From positions 15,598,255 to 15,662,254 of the forward strand of contig OX328109.1 of the NCBI GenBank assembly GCA_946811185.2: a DNA stretch of 64,000 nt. Reading direction: 5' to 3'. Made by a program: the position numbers and the translations under genes. Below the pieces are notes generated by a model. The model saw only the letters and a program-made list of their open reading frames with translations, was not told the origin of the DNA and made no database searches. The first letter of the stretch is position 1, and each line of letters begins with the position of its first letter. Origin of the DNA: Hippopus hippopus. Its lineage: Eukaryota; Mollusca; Bivalvia; Cardiida; Cardiidae. Positions 20,560 to 32,085 of the stretch are shown piece after piece.

Positions 20560-22210
20560 GATACCATTTCAAGAAAAGAATTTTATCTATGGAATAGCCA
20601 TATTTATCTATCTCAATAATTATTTTGAGTTGTTTTTTTTTTCCCGAATACGTATTGTTCAGTGTTTTCAACTCGTCAGTTTCTATATAAATGGAATACA
20701 CATTTTGTATGTAAAAAATAAACATCAAATGAATGTAGTTTGCTTCTTACCTCGTACTCTTCTCTTTTGTCGGAAGTATCATAATCACATGTTATATCCA
20801 TCTTTTTTTTTTTTAAACAAAGGAATTTCTAATTTTTATATTAATGGTCTGACCGTTCTCGGTGCGCTTTAGCCTCGTTATGACCTTACTTGGTGTGCTG
20901 ATAAGCTGCGTCGTATATCTGTGGGGCTCATAAGGGATTTTATGTGTTGGATGAAATTATTATTTGAATCAAACTTTCATTGTTTTGAGTTCTTTCTCGT
21001 TATGTCGCCATGCAAAAACTTTAACATTTTCCTATCTTTTTGTCATATCTGAAGGTATTTACATAAAGATTTAGTTCACAATCAAAAGTGGATTTCACAT
21101 CCATAAAGCAAGTAAACCTCTAAATGAGTGGCGCTCTGTAAATAGGTGAATTACTGTCATTAGACTAGTAATAATAAAATCGCTAGTCTATTGCCATCGA
21201 GAGTTATCCAGATTCAAAAGTAAACACAATACCCCACAGTCACCAAATTGCCCAACAGAAATCGTTCTTTCTGTTTCAGAAATCGTAATTTTATTAAAAA
21301 TGACAATGTTGTTGTAAACTACAAATTGCCCTCTACTCCAATTTGAAGGATTTATACAAGTTTACAAAGTCATAGACCGAACAAGATGCCATTGACAATG
21401 TACAAAATGTTTGTTCATGTGTAGATAAGGACAGTGATCGATGCAAAATAGGCTCATCTTTACTTATCCCAACGCAACCTTTTTAATGTTCGTATTTTTA
21501 GCGGTCCTTGTACATCTCGTGTAACTATGAGTTCGTCCAAGAAAGTGAAAAAAAAAAAAAACATCTTAAATAAAGTGAACTCTAGAAAGGATTCAAATGC
21601 CAAATCATCACATTGATGTAGGCCTAATCTTTTTTTGATCTTCAAATAAAGAACAAAAAACAAAATTGCATCCATTGTATTTCCTATTGTTATAAGTAAA
21701 TGGCTAGATTAAAAGTGGCTAAAGTCACCTGATCGACCTGGACCAGAATTAATAATTCGGAACTGGACAAGGCCGAACCGGATAGGACTTGATAACCGAA
21801 TCTGACTGGATTTGACTTTATCACCAGATTTGACTATTTTTCTTTAATCTTGTATGGATCAAACATGTTTTACTTGTACCAAGGCCGCATTATTCCACAT
21901 TCGCTAGTCTAGCTATCAATACTTTCAGTACTTTGACTCCTTTTTACAATACTATTGCACAGTGGGGGTTTAAAATTTCATATCAAATTGTTTAATCTCT
22001 TTTGGCCCTTCCTAATTCCCGCTCCTCATAAACAGAATATTTTCCGTATTGTTGTATATGTTGTTGAAAAGTGTAATATTTTCATTAAGATGTAATTTCG
22101 TGATAAGAAGTTTGTCCAGTCATAGTTGGAAATGGAGGAGCCGATGCTGCTAAAAATCATTTTTACTGAAAATACAAATAGATAAATAGTAATGGGTCAT
22201 AGGATGCCGC
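20560..22210. other. no gene recognised; 5' flank of the DIRS copy
   Basis: AT-rich with several poly(T) runs. No terminal repeat matching the DIRS 3' side could be seen. Confidence 0.5.
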
Positions 22211-22212
22211 TT

Positions 22213-22483
22213 GAAAGATATGAGCCGGCTCTATGAAAAGGGGGTTTAATGCATCTGCAAAAAGTGTCGAACCATGTCAGCTTGGGCGGTCCGAGCTGGC
22301 TGACCTGGGTCACAATTTTTTGCTATCGATATTTTTTTTGCATGTCGACAGACCATTCTACCTCCAAATTAGGTCAGTTGTTAGACCGTAAATTGATTTT
22401 ATGGATCCATAATCATGTGACGACTTGCTTGGTATAATGAATTACTTAGAGGCATTAAAAGCCCTTTTCCAAGAACGTGGCTC
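22213..22483 (+). mobile_element. MITE-B copy
   Basis: ATATGAGCCGGCTCTATG to AAGAACGTGGCTCATAT; core AGCTTGGGCGGTCCGAGCTG. Confidence 0.85.
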
Positions 22484-22812
22484 ATATAAAGGTACCACTC
22501 AGTGCAAGAAAATGACTATTCGCTACCATTTTCATTTGCCATGGCCTGAAAATGCACCCCCTGGGTACCGATAAGCGGTAGCAACGGCTATCATATACGG
22601 TGTCGCACCACTGCGAACTCAGCATATGTAGATGAAAAAAAAAAATCTATAAAACTTTTTTTTCCAAAGACATCTTTTAAATATAAGTATCGCACCACTA
22701 CTCGTACGTATTTTTCAATGTTTCGCTTCATTCTAGAGTATGATGACATAAAATAATTGTTCACTCCTAAAATGTCTGATGAAAATACACGTACTGTATT
22801 TTCAACGACAAA

Positions 22813-23083
22813 TAATATGAGCCATGCTCCGTGAAAAGGGGGCATTTTGCATTTGCGAAAAGTATTGACCCATGTCAGCCTGCGCAGTCCGCGCAGGCTG
22901 ACATGGGCCGAAACTTTTCGCTATCTGTAAATTTTCTGAATGTCAAAGGATCATTCTACATCATGATTCATTCGGTTCTTTGAAAAATAGATTTTATGAA
23001 TCCATAATTATATGATGATATGCTTGGTATCATGCATCACGGAGATGCATTAAGCCCCCTTTTGCCATAGCATGGCTCATATA
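22813..23083 (+). mobile_element. MITE-B, well preserved copy
   Basis: ATATGAGCCATGCTCCGTG to CATAGCATGGCTCATAT. The core AGCCTGCGCAGTCCGCGCAG, continuing GCTGACATGGG, is a perfect palindrome. Confidence 0.9.
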
Positions 23084-23189
23084 AACTCGACCTCCATGGA
23101 CGGCTGAAAGCCGTGGCAATCCACTGTTCAACACTCCAGAGATTTTTACCTTACAGGCTTGATAAAGCAAGCGAATGGTACAGATCCAA

Positions 23190-23495
23190 GATGGGTTAGC
23201 CAATCAGAAGTCGTGTTACTTTCAAATTTAGAAAATTCTGGAGAATGGGACAAAGAACGTTCTTAAGGATGGTTGGTGAATACGGGCCCAGCCTCCGAGT
23301 TCATATTTACCGACCATTCTTAGAAATATTCTTTGTCTAATTCTCAAGAATTCTCAAGCTTTGAAAGTAACACAACTTTTGATTGGCAAAACCGAATGGT
23401 TTAGCCAATCAGAAGTTGTTTTACTTTTAAATTTAAAGAATTCTGCAGCATAAAACTAAGAAAATTCTTGAGAATGGTTGGTGAATACAGGTCTA
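23190..23495. mobile_element. MITE-E, half copy and full copy
   Basis: A right half (TTAGCCAATCAGAAGTCGTG to GGTTGGTGAATACGGGC, 23190-23293), then a complete inverted repeat from ACCGACCATTCTTAGAAATA to GAATGGTTGGTGAATAC (23310-23495). Confidence 0.82.
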
Positions 23496-23813
23496 GTCAC
23501 ACGTTCTGTTATCCTTTTCGTAGTATAAATTTGGATTTTTTTTTTCATGAAGCGGGAGGTGTTAAAGATTAACCTTGTGATTATCACAAAGGTGAAACCA
23601 ATATATTCAATAAAAGAAAAACGTTTTTTCCATTTTTTCCAATTTTTCTAATTTCAAATTTTTTAATAATTCCGGGCGGTTGAAAAAGGTAGTATCTCAG
23701 TTACCCTTCGGAATCCGTGCAGTCTCCATTTGAACTACATTCTCCGCATAAGCAAAAGATCTCGACTGCGACATTGAAAGGGTTCGGTAAACTTGTCAAG
23801 TAAAACTGAAAGA

Positions 23814-24246
23814 TTAACCCTTTATCAAACAAAATTGTGTTTTAACAATTCTAAGATGGCTTTTGAAAACATTGTGGGAAAAAGAGAAAATGCTGGTTAC
23901 CAGCATTTTCTCTTTTTCCCACAATTGTTTCTATACGCTTTCGAGGGATAAATCCACTAGTTGAGTCACGTTTTGACCTTAAACCCACTAAATAAATGAA
24001 ACTTTTCCGATAGTAAAAACCTAAATGTTGCTATTTCATAGGTACTTTTTTGAGGAAAAATATCTCCTTATCAGGCAATATAGATCCAAGGTCAGACTGC
24101 ACTTTCTGTGCACTCTGATCTTGATCTACACTGTCCGCAAAAGATCCTTGAATCGCGCTTAGCAGCTCAAGCTTGAATTTTTTTGTGTCTGCAAGTTCTT
24201 TCAAAATTTGTGACGTCTAAAGTTCTTCGTTTAGGTATAGGGTTAA
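23814..24246 (-). mobile_element. MITE-A copy split by a Repeat-D insertion
   Basis: TTAACCCTTTATCAAACAAA and a complete hairpin at 23814-23975. The right end (TTCTTTCAAAATTTGTGACG, TAGGTATAGGGTTAA) returns only at about 24,180. The 200 bp between contain a Repeat-D fold-back at 24,077-24,146. Confidence 0.75.
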
Positions 24247-24429
24247 CACTAAAAGATTGAAGGAACTATTTGACCTATATTGTTACGTGAAATTCGACAC
24301 TAATTTCTATTTTGCTAACACCTGGCGTTTTGTCAATGTTGTCGGTATGTGGAGCGAGGCAATTAGTGACATCCGGATGATTCAAACATGCAGTAGGTCG
24401 AATAAAGCAATTGATACAATATATAATAT

Positions 24430-24674
24430 AAATCAGTCATGCTCTCGCTAAAAGTGGTTTAAATGCATCACCGTGATTCATGATACCAAGTAAGGCTAAA
24501 CATAACTAGGGATCCATAAAATCCATTATGTCTAACAACCGATTGTATCATGAGGTAGACTGATCCTTTGACAAGCAGAAAATTGACCAATAGCAAAAGT
24601 TTTGACCCATGGCTGACCTGAGTCGATACTTTTTGCAGATGCATTAAGCTGCCTTTTTCACAGAGCATGGCTCG
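24430..24674 (-). mobile_element. MITE-B copy, core hairpin half lost
   Basis: GTCATGCTCTCGCTAAAAGT to TCACAGAGCATGGCTCG. Confidence 0.8.
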
Positions 24675-24825
24675 AATTGTTGTGTAATTATTTGAAAAAA
24701 AGCATTTGAGTTGTTAATTCGACGTAAGAACAGACATGTCTTTGATGTTTATTTACTCTGTCATTGCAAATGTCGACTAAAATAGCTCTTGCGGACGGTG
24801 CAGAACAAAGGTTGATTAATTGATT

Positions 24826-25083
24826 GATTGTATTGGAGTTTAACGCTGTTTTAAACAAGTTAGGTTGTATCACGACGGTCAGTGCGCCAACGCATGTTTC
24901 CTGGATTTTCTCACACCACTACTGACTAAACTTTCTTTCCAAGTCACAGACTACTTTTCTCGCATGCGACTGAGGTTAGGGGCGAAAATCGCCCTACAGA
25001 CAGTTTGCCTCAACCGGGTATCGAGCCCGCAACTACTAGGTCACGAGTCGGATATGCTAACCAATGAGCCACCCGGCTGGGCC
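24826..25083 (-). mobile_element. SINE of the GTTTAACGC type, full length
   Basis: Tail GGAGTTTAACGCTGTTTTAA, body CAGTGCGCCAACGCATGTTT, and on the opposite strand box B GGTATCGAGCCCGC; box A TAACCAATGAGCCACCCGGC. Confidence 0.82.
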
Positions 25084-25375
25084 GTCACTTGGGAATGTTT
25101 TTGAACAAAACACTACAGAATCCTTGTTTAGTACTAGTAAAACCTTCGAAAGAAGTGAATGGACGTGCAAATATATATCCAGAGAACTGTTGAAAGCGGC
25201 GCAAATTCAAACATCTTTTTCATCTTTTCAGATTGATTGATTGAATGGTGCCACGACGCTTTCAACATTATTTTAGTCCTATCACGACAATAGCTGACGT
25301 TCATGTATGTCCTAGGTTTCGCAAGCACCAGGCTAGGGCTCTAAAGTATCTTACCCAAGGAAGAAATGTAGATTG
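25081..25375. mobile_element. two opposed SINE parts
   Basis: A plus-oriented tail (TTGGGAATGTTTTTGAACAA to CTGTTGAAAGCGGCGCAAAT, 25081-25213) facing a minus-oriented one (GCCACGACGCTTTCAACATT to GGCTAGGGCTCTAAAGTAT). Confidence 0.75.
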
Positions 25376-25379
25376 GTTG

Positions 25380-25790
25380 AGCAGTTAAATTCTGTCGAGT
25401 TTTTAAGATGACCTTGGGGGCGTTCTCAAACTGAATAAAATTAATATCCCCCCCCCCGTTGCAAGTATTCAAAGGGAGGCTACTCTTCCAAAAAACTTAT
25501 ATTCACAAGGATAGTTACGCCCCTTCCAGTATTACCAGACTGCTGCTCAACATACTGTGTATGGAGTGAAAAAAGAAATGTTTATACCCAAAGACACCAG
25601 ATGTAGTATTTCAAAGGATGATGGTATTCTTGTTTTCTTCTAAACAGAATGTTCATACAGACATTTACAAGCAGATAACATGAACATAGTCTATTTCATG
25701 TAAATCTAACTTGGAAAGAGGGTTTTGTTACATGCATAACTAATCTCCTGATGCAAGTTTTAGCGAAATAAACTACACAAAAAAAAAAGG
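25380..25790. other. no feature seen
   Basis: Unique-looking AT-rich DNA with a short C-run near 25,447. Confidence 0.5.
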
Positions 25791-25985
25791 GAGATGGATG
25801 GGTGGTTGGATGAATGGGTGGTTGGATAACTCGATGGATTGGTAACAGTGAATCTGTTACTGGAAGGCTGAATCAATAAATGGAATGAATGAACAGTTCT
25901 AAGGCTGTTGGATGACTGGATAGATCAACAGATGGTAGGACTGCTCGATGAATGTATTGATGGATGAATGGATTGCTGGGTGGAC
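25790..25985. repeat. degenerate GGAT/GATG minisatellite
   Basis: Imperfect runs of GGATGGATGGGTGGTTGGAT type sequence become GATGAATG and GTTGGATGACTGGATAGATC further right. Low complexity, no gene. Confidence 0.85.
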
Positions 25986-26066
25986 GGAATGATTTGTGGC
26001 TGTCGCATTTTTCACACAAATTCAACAATATCTGACCAAATTTTAAGATGACAGTGTTACCATGGT

Positions 26067-26320
26067 TACCCTGTACCAAACAATTCCAATTTCACTATCC
26101 TATGTAAGAATGCTTTTGAAAACATTGTGGAAAAGAAGAAAATGTTTGCAAACCAGCCTTTTTTTCCTGTCAAAGACAAAATCAATACTGATATTATTGA
26201 TCTTTAACTCTTTACAACACAATCTCATTTTCTCATTTTTCCACAATATTTTCAAAAGACATCATTTGATGTATTCTGTAGAATTCTGTAGAATCTTAGC
26301 TTGTTTGGTAAAGGGTTAAA
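26067..26320 (-). mobile_element. two partial MITE-A copies
   Basis: ACCCTGTACCAAACAATTCC with the first hairpin arm (26067-26190), then TTTAACTCTTTACAACACAA with only a second arm to TTGGTAAAGGGTTAA (26204-26320). Confidence 0.7.
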
Positions 26321-26470
26321 TACTCTAAAATCTTTGGAAGCCTAAATGGCAAAGGAGAAATCTGTTGGTAACAAGCAACTTTTCCCTTTGTTACAATGTT
26401 TTCAAGTGGTCGACTGCAAGCAAAAAAAAAAATAGTTACATGACTTAGTGAAAAAATCTATTCATAAGGT

Positions 26471-26745
26471 TTAACTCTTTACCACACAATCCTGACTTTT
26501 AACGACCCTGAAAAAGAAAGCTTTTGAAAACATTGTGGGATAAGGAGAAAATGCTGGTAACCAGCATTTTCTCCTTTTACCACAATGTTTTCTACACTTT
26601 CAGACACTTTCCGCCATTTGAGCTACATTTAATTTGTTGTCTGCAATTGCATTGGATTTCTAATTTTGATTCCCATTTATTTTGTCATCTAAAAATGCTT
26701 TCAATTTGGACTAGTCTAGAATTTTGTTGTTTGGTAAAGAGTTAA
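26471..26745 (-). mobile_element. MITE-A copy, extended
   Basis: TTAACTCTTTACCACACAAT to TTTGGTAAAGAGTTAA; the 275-bp length is due to duplication of the CTGCAA...TTCAATTTGGA block. Hairpin complete. Confidence 0.9.
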
Positions 26746-26754
26746 GGACCATAT

Positions 26755-26868
26755 ATTTCAGTAACATAGCAATGGCAAGTGCACCTATCCATGCTTTCCT
26801 GGAGATTCTTTTACCAGGATTTCACACAATATTCTTTTCAAGCTACTGGCTGCTTTCCCACACAAAAT
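26755..26868 (-). mobile_element. SINE fragment
   Basis: GCAAGTGCACCTATCCATGC to CTGGCTGCTTTCCCACACA. Confidence 0.65.
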
Positions 26869-27040
26869 TTTAGACTAGTCCAAATTGAAAGCATTTGTAC
26901 ACGACAAAAATAATGTGACCTAAAAATCTAAATTTGTTTTGGGAAGGGTAGAAAAAATTGTGGGAAAAGGAGAAAATGCTGGTTTCAAAAGCTTTCTTTT
27001 TCAAGGTCATTAAAAGTCGGGACTGTGTGGTAAATGGTTT
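26865..27040 (+). mobile_element. MITE-A copy lacking the second hairpin arm
   Basis: GACTAGTCCAAATTGAAAGC, first arm to ATGCTGG, then directly TTTCAAAAGCTTTC and GACTGTGTGGTAAATGGTTT. Confidence 0.8.
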
Positions 27041-27061
27041 AGACAGATTTCTGCTAAAATC

Positions 27062-27180
27062 CTGAATCCACCAACCATTCTCAATAATGTAATTCTGAAT
27101 TTTATTAGATTAAACATTTTTTTGACCACTGGGTTTAGCCAATCAGAATAGTGTTCCTTTGAAATTTAGAAAATTCCTGT
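27062..27180. mobile_element. MITE-E, decayed copy
   Basis: CCACCAACCATTCTCAATAA and GTTTAGCCAATCAGAATAGT; right end lost. Confidence 0.7.
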
Positions 27181-27225
27181 TCATTAAAATAACAATGCAA
27201 TTAACCTTTAAAGGGCCATTCACAA

Positions 27226-27318
27226 CTATAGACGCCTTGGTGGCCAGTGTAGATCAAGATAAGACTGCAAAAAATGTGCAGTCTCATCTTTGATCTACAC
27301 TGTCGGCTTTGCCGAGAC
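27226..27318. repeat. Repeat-D fold-back
   Basis: TTCACAACTATAGACGCCTT, GCCAGTGTAGATCAAGATAA, mirrored to GATCTACACTGTCGGC. The same flank TTCACAACTATAG occurs in the 12.3-kb satellite. Confidence 0.85.
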
Positions 27319-27397
27319 ATTCCAGACAAAAGCAACCTAAAAATTGAAATTTTTTATGTTTTATTTCTAGACTGAAAATGTCTGTTAACCCTTTGGC

Positions 27398-27495
27398 TGC
27401 TAAGTGCAACTCACTGACCTTCTGCGGACAGTGTAGATCAAGATCAGACTGCACAGAATGTGCAGTCTGATCTTGGATCTACACTGTCCGATAAG
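27398..27495. repeat. Repeat-D fold-back
   Basis: GCGGACAGTGTAGATCAAGA, core CAGACTGCACAGAATGTGCA; near-perfect palindrome. Second copy within 200 bp. Confidence 0.88.
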
Positions 27496-27652
27496 ATGAT
27501 ATTTTCTCCCAAAAAATAACTTTGAAAGAGACCAAATTCATGTTGTTTCTATTGGCCTGAACGTTCCATTAAAGTTATTCAGCAGGATACGGGTTAAGTT
27601 TATTTGGCACTCTAATGGTTTTGATTGGTTAATGAATACAAGTCTTGGTACT

Positions 27653-27852
27653 TAACCCTTTATCAAACGACCCTGAATTGTCACCATCCTTGGAAAAAAC
27701 ATTGTGGAAAACGAAGAAAATCCTGCTAACCTGCAAACTGTCTTTTACTCACAATGTTTTCTGTCCTTTCAATGATGTCCTCAATTGAGCCACACTTCAT
27801 TATGTTGTCTTCAGATGAGAGGCATGTGCAATTTTGTTGTCTGGTACAATGA
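27653..27852 (-). mobile_element. MITE-A, decayed copy
   Basis: TTAACCCTTTATCAAACGAC; hairpin strongly mismatched; ends TTGTTGTCTGGTACA. Confidence 0.7.
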
Positions 27853-27859
27853 AGGACAT

Positions 27860-28810
27860 ACGCCACAGTTTTTTCCTATGGACAGATTTTTTTCATTTTG
27901 CCTCAGATGATAGTATAATGTAAGCACAGTAAAAAAAAAAAGAAAAGAAAATCATATGTTGCCCAGAAAAATACAAAGATACAGTTCTTCAAAAGAGATA
28001 ACTTTAGTCAAAGTTATAGAAAATTGACTTCAAAATTTCTAACAAAAGAAAAGGTTCTTGAAATAAAAAATACTGCTCAAATAGGGATCATATAGACACA
28101 TATATATGCTCCCTGGCTCAAATTAATGATTTTTGATAGAATTGTGATTTTTGCCAACAGTAAAAAGGATTAGTTTAAACATATTCATTTTAAATCAAAT
28201 GAGAAACAAGTTCTTACAACTTAAACTAATCTCTCTGGATTCTGCTTCCTGGAAACTACACCAGTACTCGCGCCAAATGTGTGGGCCAATGAACAATCCC
28301 AAAGTCGACACTTGCTCCCGGGTATCCACCTCGGGACCTTATGGTTAAGATTTCGATGCTCTAGTATATCAAGCAAGGCACTTTTAAGAAATATGGTGTA
28401 TTTCTAAGAGTTAATGACAACATGAATTACCTCTCTTTATGATAAATGTCAGTTTTGGCGTAATTTTGCATCCATTATAAACCTCGCTTTTCTTCTGTGT
28501 CTGTGATTTCCAGATATTTAAAAGGCAACCGACACATTACAGCTAAAAATATACTATCTCACTGTCATAGTAACCCTTTTGGAATAGAATACTTACCAAA
28601 AGGAGACCTACACAAACTTGTGCAGAGAAAACTGTGGCATATGTCTTCAACTATTCTAAATTTCTTATATTACTGTATATTTAAAAGAAACAAATTAAAC
28701 CTAAATCAACAAACGTAACTCAGTTTATTCAATCAAGTTAACAATGATCACAGTATACAAGCTATAATACATCAGAAATTATTGTTTTTTTTAATGATGT
28801 TTGTGATAAC
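27860..28810. other. no gene recognised
   Basis: AT-rich. Frames of 65 and 73 codons here lack splice context and protein character. Confidence 0.5.
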
Positions 28811-29030
28811 TTAACTCGTTACCAAAAAGTTTAGACAAGTCCAAATTCAAAGCATTTGCAGATGACAAAATAAACATGGCATAAGAATTGAAATTTGTTT
28901 TAAGAAGTGAAGAAAAGATTGTGGGAAAAGGAGAAAATGCTAACCAGCATTTTCTCCATTTCCCACAATCTTTTCTAAAGGCTTTTACTTCAGGGTCGTT
29001 AAAACTTGTGATTGTGTGGTAAAGAGTTAA
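28811..29030 (+). mobile_element. MITE-A, complete copy
   Basis: TTAACTCGTTACCAAAAAGT to GTGATTGTGTGGTAAAGAGTTAA; hairpin complete with a short centre. Confidence 0.92.
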
Positions 29031-29136
29031 AGATAAATAATATCACTATTTTTTGTAAAAATACATGTTTCCTGTTTTCCAGTTTTCCTTTGTGTATATG
29101 CATAACAGTAAAAAACTGGCCATACATAGCTAAAAT

Positions 29137-29373
29137 GGGGTCCTGCATTGCTCAGAGGCAATTTGGCAGAGTGTTTGACTCCTGACCTAAGGCTCCAGAT
29201 TCGAGCTACACTGAAAGCACTGCGTTTTTCTTGCGAGTGTCCTTAGATATGACACCTCAGAGCCCCAGCCTAGTACTGGTGAATTCCAGGACATACATGA
29301 GTACATAAATAATGTGAGTTGTTGCCATGGTATGACTGAAATAATGTTGAAAGCAGCGTAAAACACAATTCAA
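29137..29373 (+). mobile_element. tRNA-derived SINE, full length
   Basis: GGGGTCCTGCATTGCTCAGA (head), CCAGATTCGAGCTACACTG (box B), tail GAAATAATGTTGAAAGCAGC GTAAAAC. Confidence 0.82.
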
Positions 29374-29593
29374 TCAATCAATTCCGCACATTATAAAGGA
29401 TTAAATTTTATATGAAAAAACTAAATGGCAACATAACACCTAAATCCTTAAGCATTTGATTCCTGAGGGAAAGGGCTTTAGAAAACATCACAGCAAATAG
29501 AGAACTAATCAATATATTTGATCTAGTAGCCTTCTTTTTTATCCGCTGCTCACCATTTCCCAACTCATTTGAGAAAATACAGTATTCTACACA

Positions 29594-30090
29594 TTTTCCA
29601 TGAGGACTGAAATGAAAATCCTATGTCTAAAATGCTTGCAAGGTTTTTCTGAAAATTTACTTAGTGACCTACATTTTGACCCATAGAGACTTATTTTCAC
29701 TTTCAATGAAGATATCATCAGGACGAACAGTCTGACAAAGTTTAACTCTTTATGAAACAACATAATAGACTCAAGGTTACTTCTTTTCAAACTTGATAAG
29801 AATATTATCAAGAAAAGCACTCTAACCAACTTTAATGAGCATAGGACTCCAATAGTGGCCTCTAGACAGCACACAATGGTTTTTCTACGATTTGATGAAG
29901 TGACCTACTGTTTTACCAGATCATGATCGGTTTTCAAATTTTCCCTAAATATATGTACATGTATCATCAAGACAGACATAATGACTAATTTTCATGAGCA
30001 TTGGTCTAAAAATGTAGCCTCTCAAGAGTACACAAGATGATAAAAGATGAGAGACACAGCACAATCACAAGAGCTCACCTTCAGTAGTTC
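29594..30090. repeat. Repeat-F, tandem interior and tail
   Basis: Degenerate units of about 140 bp with TTTTTCTGAAAATTTACTTA, AGTGACCTACATTTTGACCC and AGTATCA/ATCATCAAGACAGACA; tail CACAAGAGCTCACCTTCAG. Confidence 0.7.
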
Positions 30091-30316
30091 ATACTCTAGT
30101 GAGATAAAAAGGTTCTTGATAATTCATAAAAGTATCCTGCCAAATGGAGAATTCACATTTTCTGAGCAATTTTTCAAATCGCCTAAATACTTTCAAGCCT
30201 CATCTGGTACAAAAGATTCAGCATTTGACAGTTAAGTTAACAGTTAAAATTAGAGTAAAATCACATAAATCTGTATACTAAGCAAAGTTTGAATACAACA
30301 ATTACATACACCAAAC

Positions 30317-30345
30317 CCCCCCCCCCCCCTTTTTTTTTTTTTACA
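30317..30345. repeat. poly(C)-poly(T) tract
   Basis: Adjacent homopolymers of about 14 C and 14 T. Their length is probably unreliable in any assembly. Confidence 0.9.
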
Positions 30346-30479
30346 CAGGCTCTGGGCTATGAAAAAAGACCCATAAATCTTTCTAACTTGGGAATTTGTG
30401 TTCTGCCATTTTCAGCCTAGAAAGTGAAAATACTGTGCTAAAAAAAATGTTGTTGCTATCTACAGAGAGATCTGCCTGG

Positions 30480-30684
30480 GTCCATATCCACCAACCATTC
30501 TTAAGAAAACTCTCAGTCTTATTCTCCAGAATTTTCTAAATCTGAAAGTAACACAACCACTGATTGGCAAAACTAAATGGTTTAGCCAATCAGAAGTTGT
30601 GTTACATTCAAATTTTAAAACTTAAAAGTCTTGGCCAATTGGACAAAGAATGTTCTTAAGAAAGACTGGTGAATACGGACCCTG
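30480..30684. mobile_element. MITE-E, full copy
   Basis: ATCCACCAACCATTCTTAAG to AGACTGGTGAATACGGACCC; TTAGCCAATCAGAAGTTGTG in the right arm. Confidence 0.85.
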
Positions 30685-30699
30685 ATTTCTTGACCAGTT

Positions 30700-30845
30700 T
30701 GTAGCTGGTTACCAGCATTTTCTTTTTTTGAATTTCCCCCACAATGTTTCCTACACTTTAAGAGAAAAAAAAAATCAGTTGTGCCATATTTACTGTTTGT
30801 AAATGCTTTTAATTTGGACCTGTGTAGAATTTTGTTGGTTGGTAT
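30700..30845 (-). mobile_element. MITE-A right part
   Basis: Second hairpin arm and AATGCTTTTAATTTGGACCT, right end GTTGGTTGGTA. Confidence 0.65.
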
Positions 30846-30854
30846 TTAGCATTA

Positions 30855-30905
30855 AGCAAGAGGGCCATGATGGCCCTGTATCGCTCCACTGCCTTTTTTT
30901 TTTTT
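30855..30905. repeat. Repeat-F head, truncated
   Basis: AAGCAAGAGGGCCATGATGG followed by CCCTGTATCGCTCCACTG, then poly(T). Confidence 0.75.
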
Positions 30906-30927
30906 TAAATATGAATGTATCATGCAC

Positions 30928-31136
30928 TTAACCCTGTACCACACATTCCTGAGTTTTAACAACCCTGCAGTAAAAGGCTTTTAAAAACATTGTGGTAACT
31001 AGCATTTTCTCCTTTTCCCACAATGTCTTTTTCACTTTCAACGACAGCAGTCATTGTTTGAGCTACATGTAGTTAATTGTTTTCGATTGTTAATAACTTG
31101 GAAATATCCTAAATTTTGTTGTTTGGAAATGAGTTA
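30928..31136 (-). mobile_element. MITE-A copy lacking most of the first hairpin arm
   Basis: TTAACCCTGTACCACACATT to GTTTGGAAATGAGTTAA; AAACATTGTGG joins directly to TAACTAGCATTTTCTC. Confidence 0.85.
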
Positions 31137-31139
31137 AAT

Positions 31140-31856
31140 AGTACTGACAAAGACATTAAATCATCAGAAATCTATATTGTGCTAAACTTATTTCATGCAG
31201 GAAATGGTCCAACCCCTCTCCCCTCAAGGAAAAAAAAAGCTCATATCTTTTTCAAATGCAAAAACTGATGTCCATGAATACAAACAGTCACATAGTGATT
31301 CAAGGGTAGCCAAGTATCAATTTCATATCAAATATCAATGAAAAATCTAATGAAGATTAATTTGACAGGAAGATTTCCAAACTTTAAGTAGCAGAAAAAC
31401 ATTGTTTCAATGGCATAAATGATTATTGATTTTAAATTCAAGAACAAAAAACTAAATGATAGAACCTACGAGACTTCATATTAAATTTTCAACACATCTG
31501 TGCATGGTAATTACCACCAAAATAAATCATTCTCACTGTAAACTCAGCATTTCTATCAAAAAAAAAATTCTATATGTTGTAGTGCAGTTTGATAATCAAG
31601 GGAGGTAAATGGTAACAATCTACATACATGCATATCTCCTATGAGTGATCAGGAGTTATTTCCCTTGATCAGTATTTATACCTGTGAGCTTCAGTCATAT
31701 TGAATTTTTGTACTACAAGAAATTTTTACAGGTCTCACTATATAAATCTTTGTAAAATGTGTTACCCCCCTGGGCTGACACGAAGGCTATACTTTTAATA
31801 TTCCTGCTGCAGGTGCACTAGACAAAGGTGCATGCAAAATTTGGAAAACTAAAACC
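31140..31856. other. no feature seen
   Basis: AT-rich intergenic DNA. Confidence 0.5.
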
Positions 31857-32085
31857 TTAACCCTTTACCACACAATCCTGAGTTTTAGCGACCCTGAGGA
31901 ACAAACCTTTTGAAAACATTGTGGGAAAAGGAGAAAATTCTGATAACCAGCATTTTCTCCTTTTCCCACAATGTTTTCCACCCTTTCAAAAACAAGTAAC
32001 ATCATTTGATATATACCTAGTTTGTCGTCTACAAATGCTTTCTATGCAGACAGGTCTAAAATTTTGCTGTGTGGTAAAGAGTTAA
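31857..32085 (-). mobile_element. MITE-A, complete copy
   Basis: 229 bp, TTAACCCTTTACCACACAAT at left and GTGTGGTAAAGAGTTAA at right, hairpin complete. It abuts a Repeat-F-type segment on the right. Confidence 0.95.

Larger units (their letters stand above)
16281..20560 (-). mobile_element. DIRS-type tyrosine-recombinase retrotransposon, 3'-truncated
   Basis: Read on the minus strand the order is gag-like ORF, reverse transcriptase, RNase H plus methylase-like domain, and a tyrosine recombinase overlapping the RNase H frame by about 290 bp. That overlapping order and the recombinase in place of a DDE integrase define the DIRS order. The 5' side carries an array of short boxes (20,120-20,552). 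The 3' side stops inside the recombinase; I found no inverted terminal repeats or internal complementary region, so element limits are approximate. One frame break lies between RT and RNase H. Several frames lack an ATG, which is common for later DIRS frames. Confidence 0.88.
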
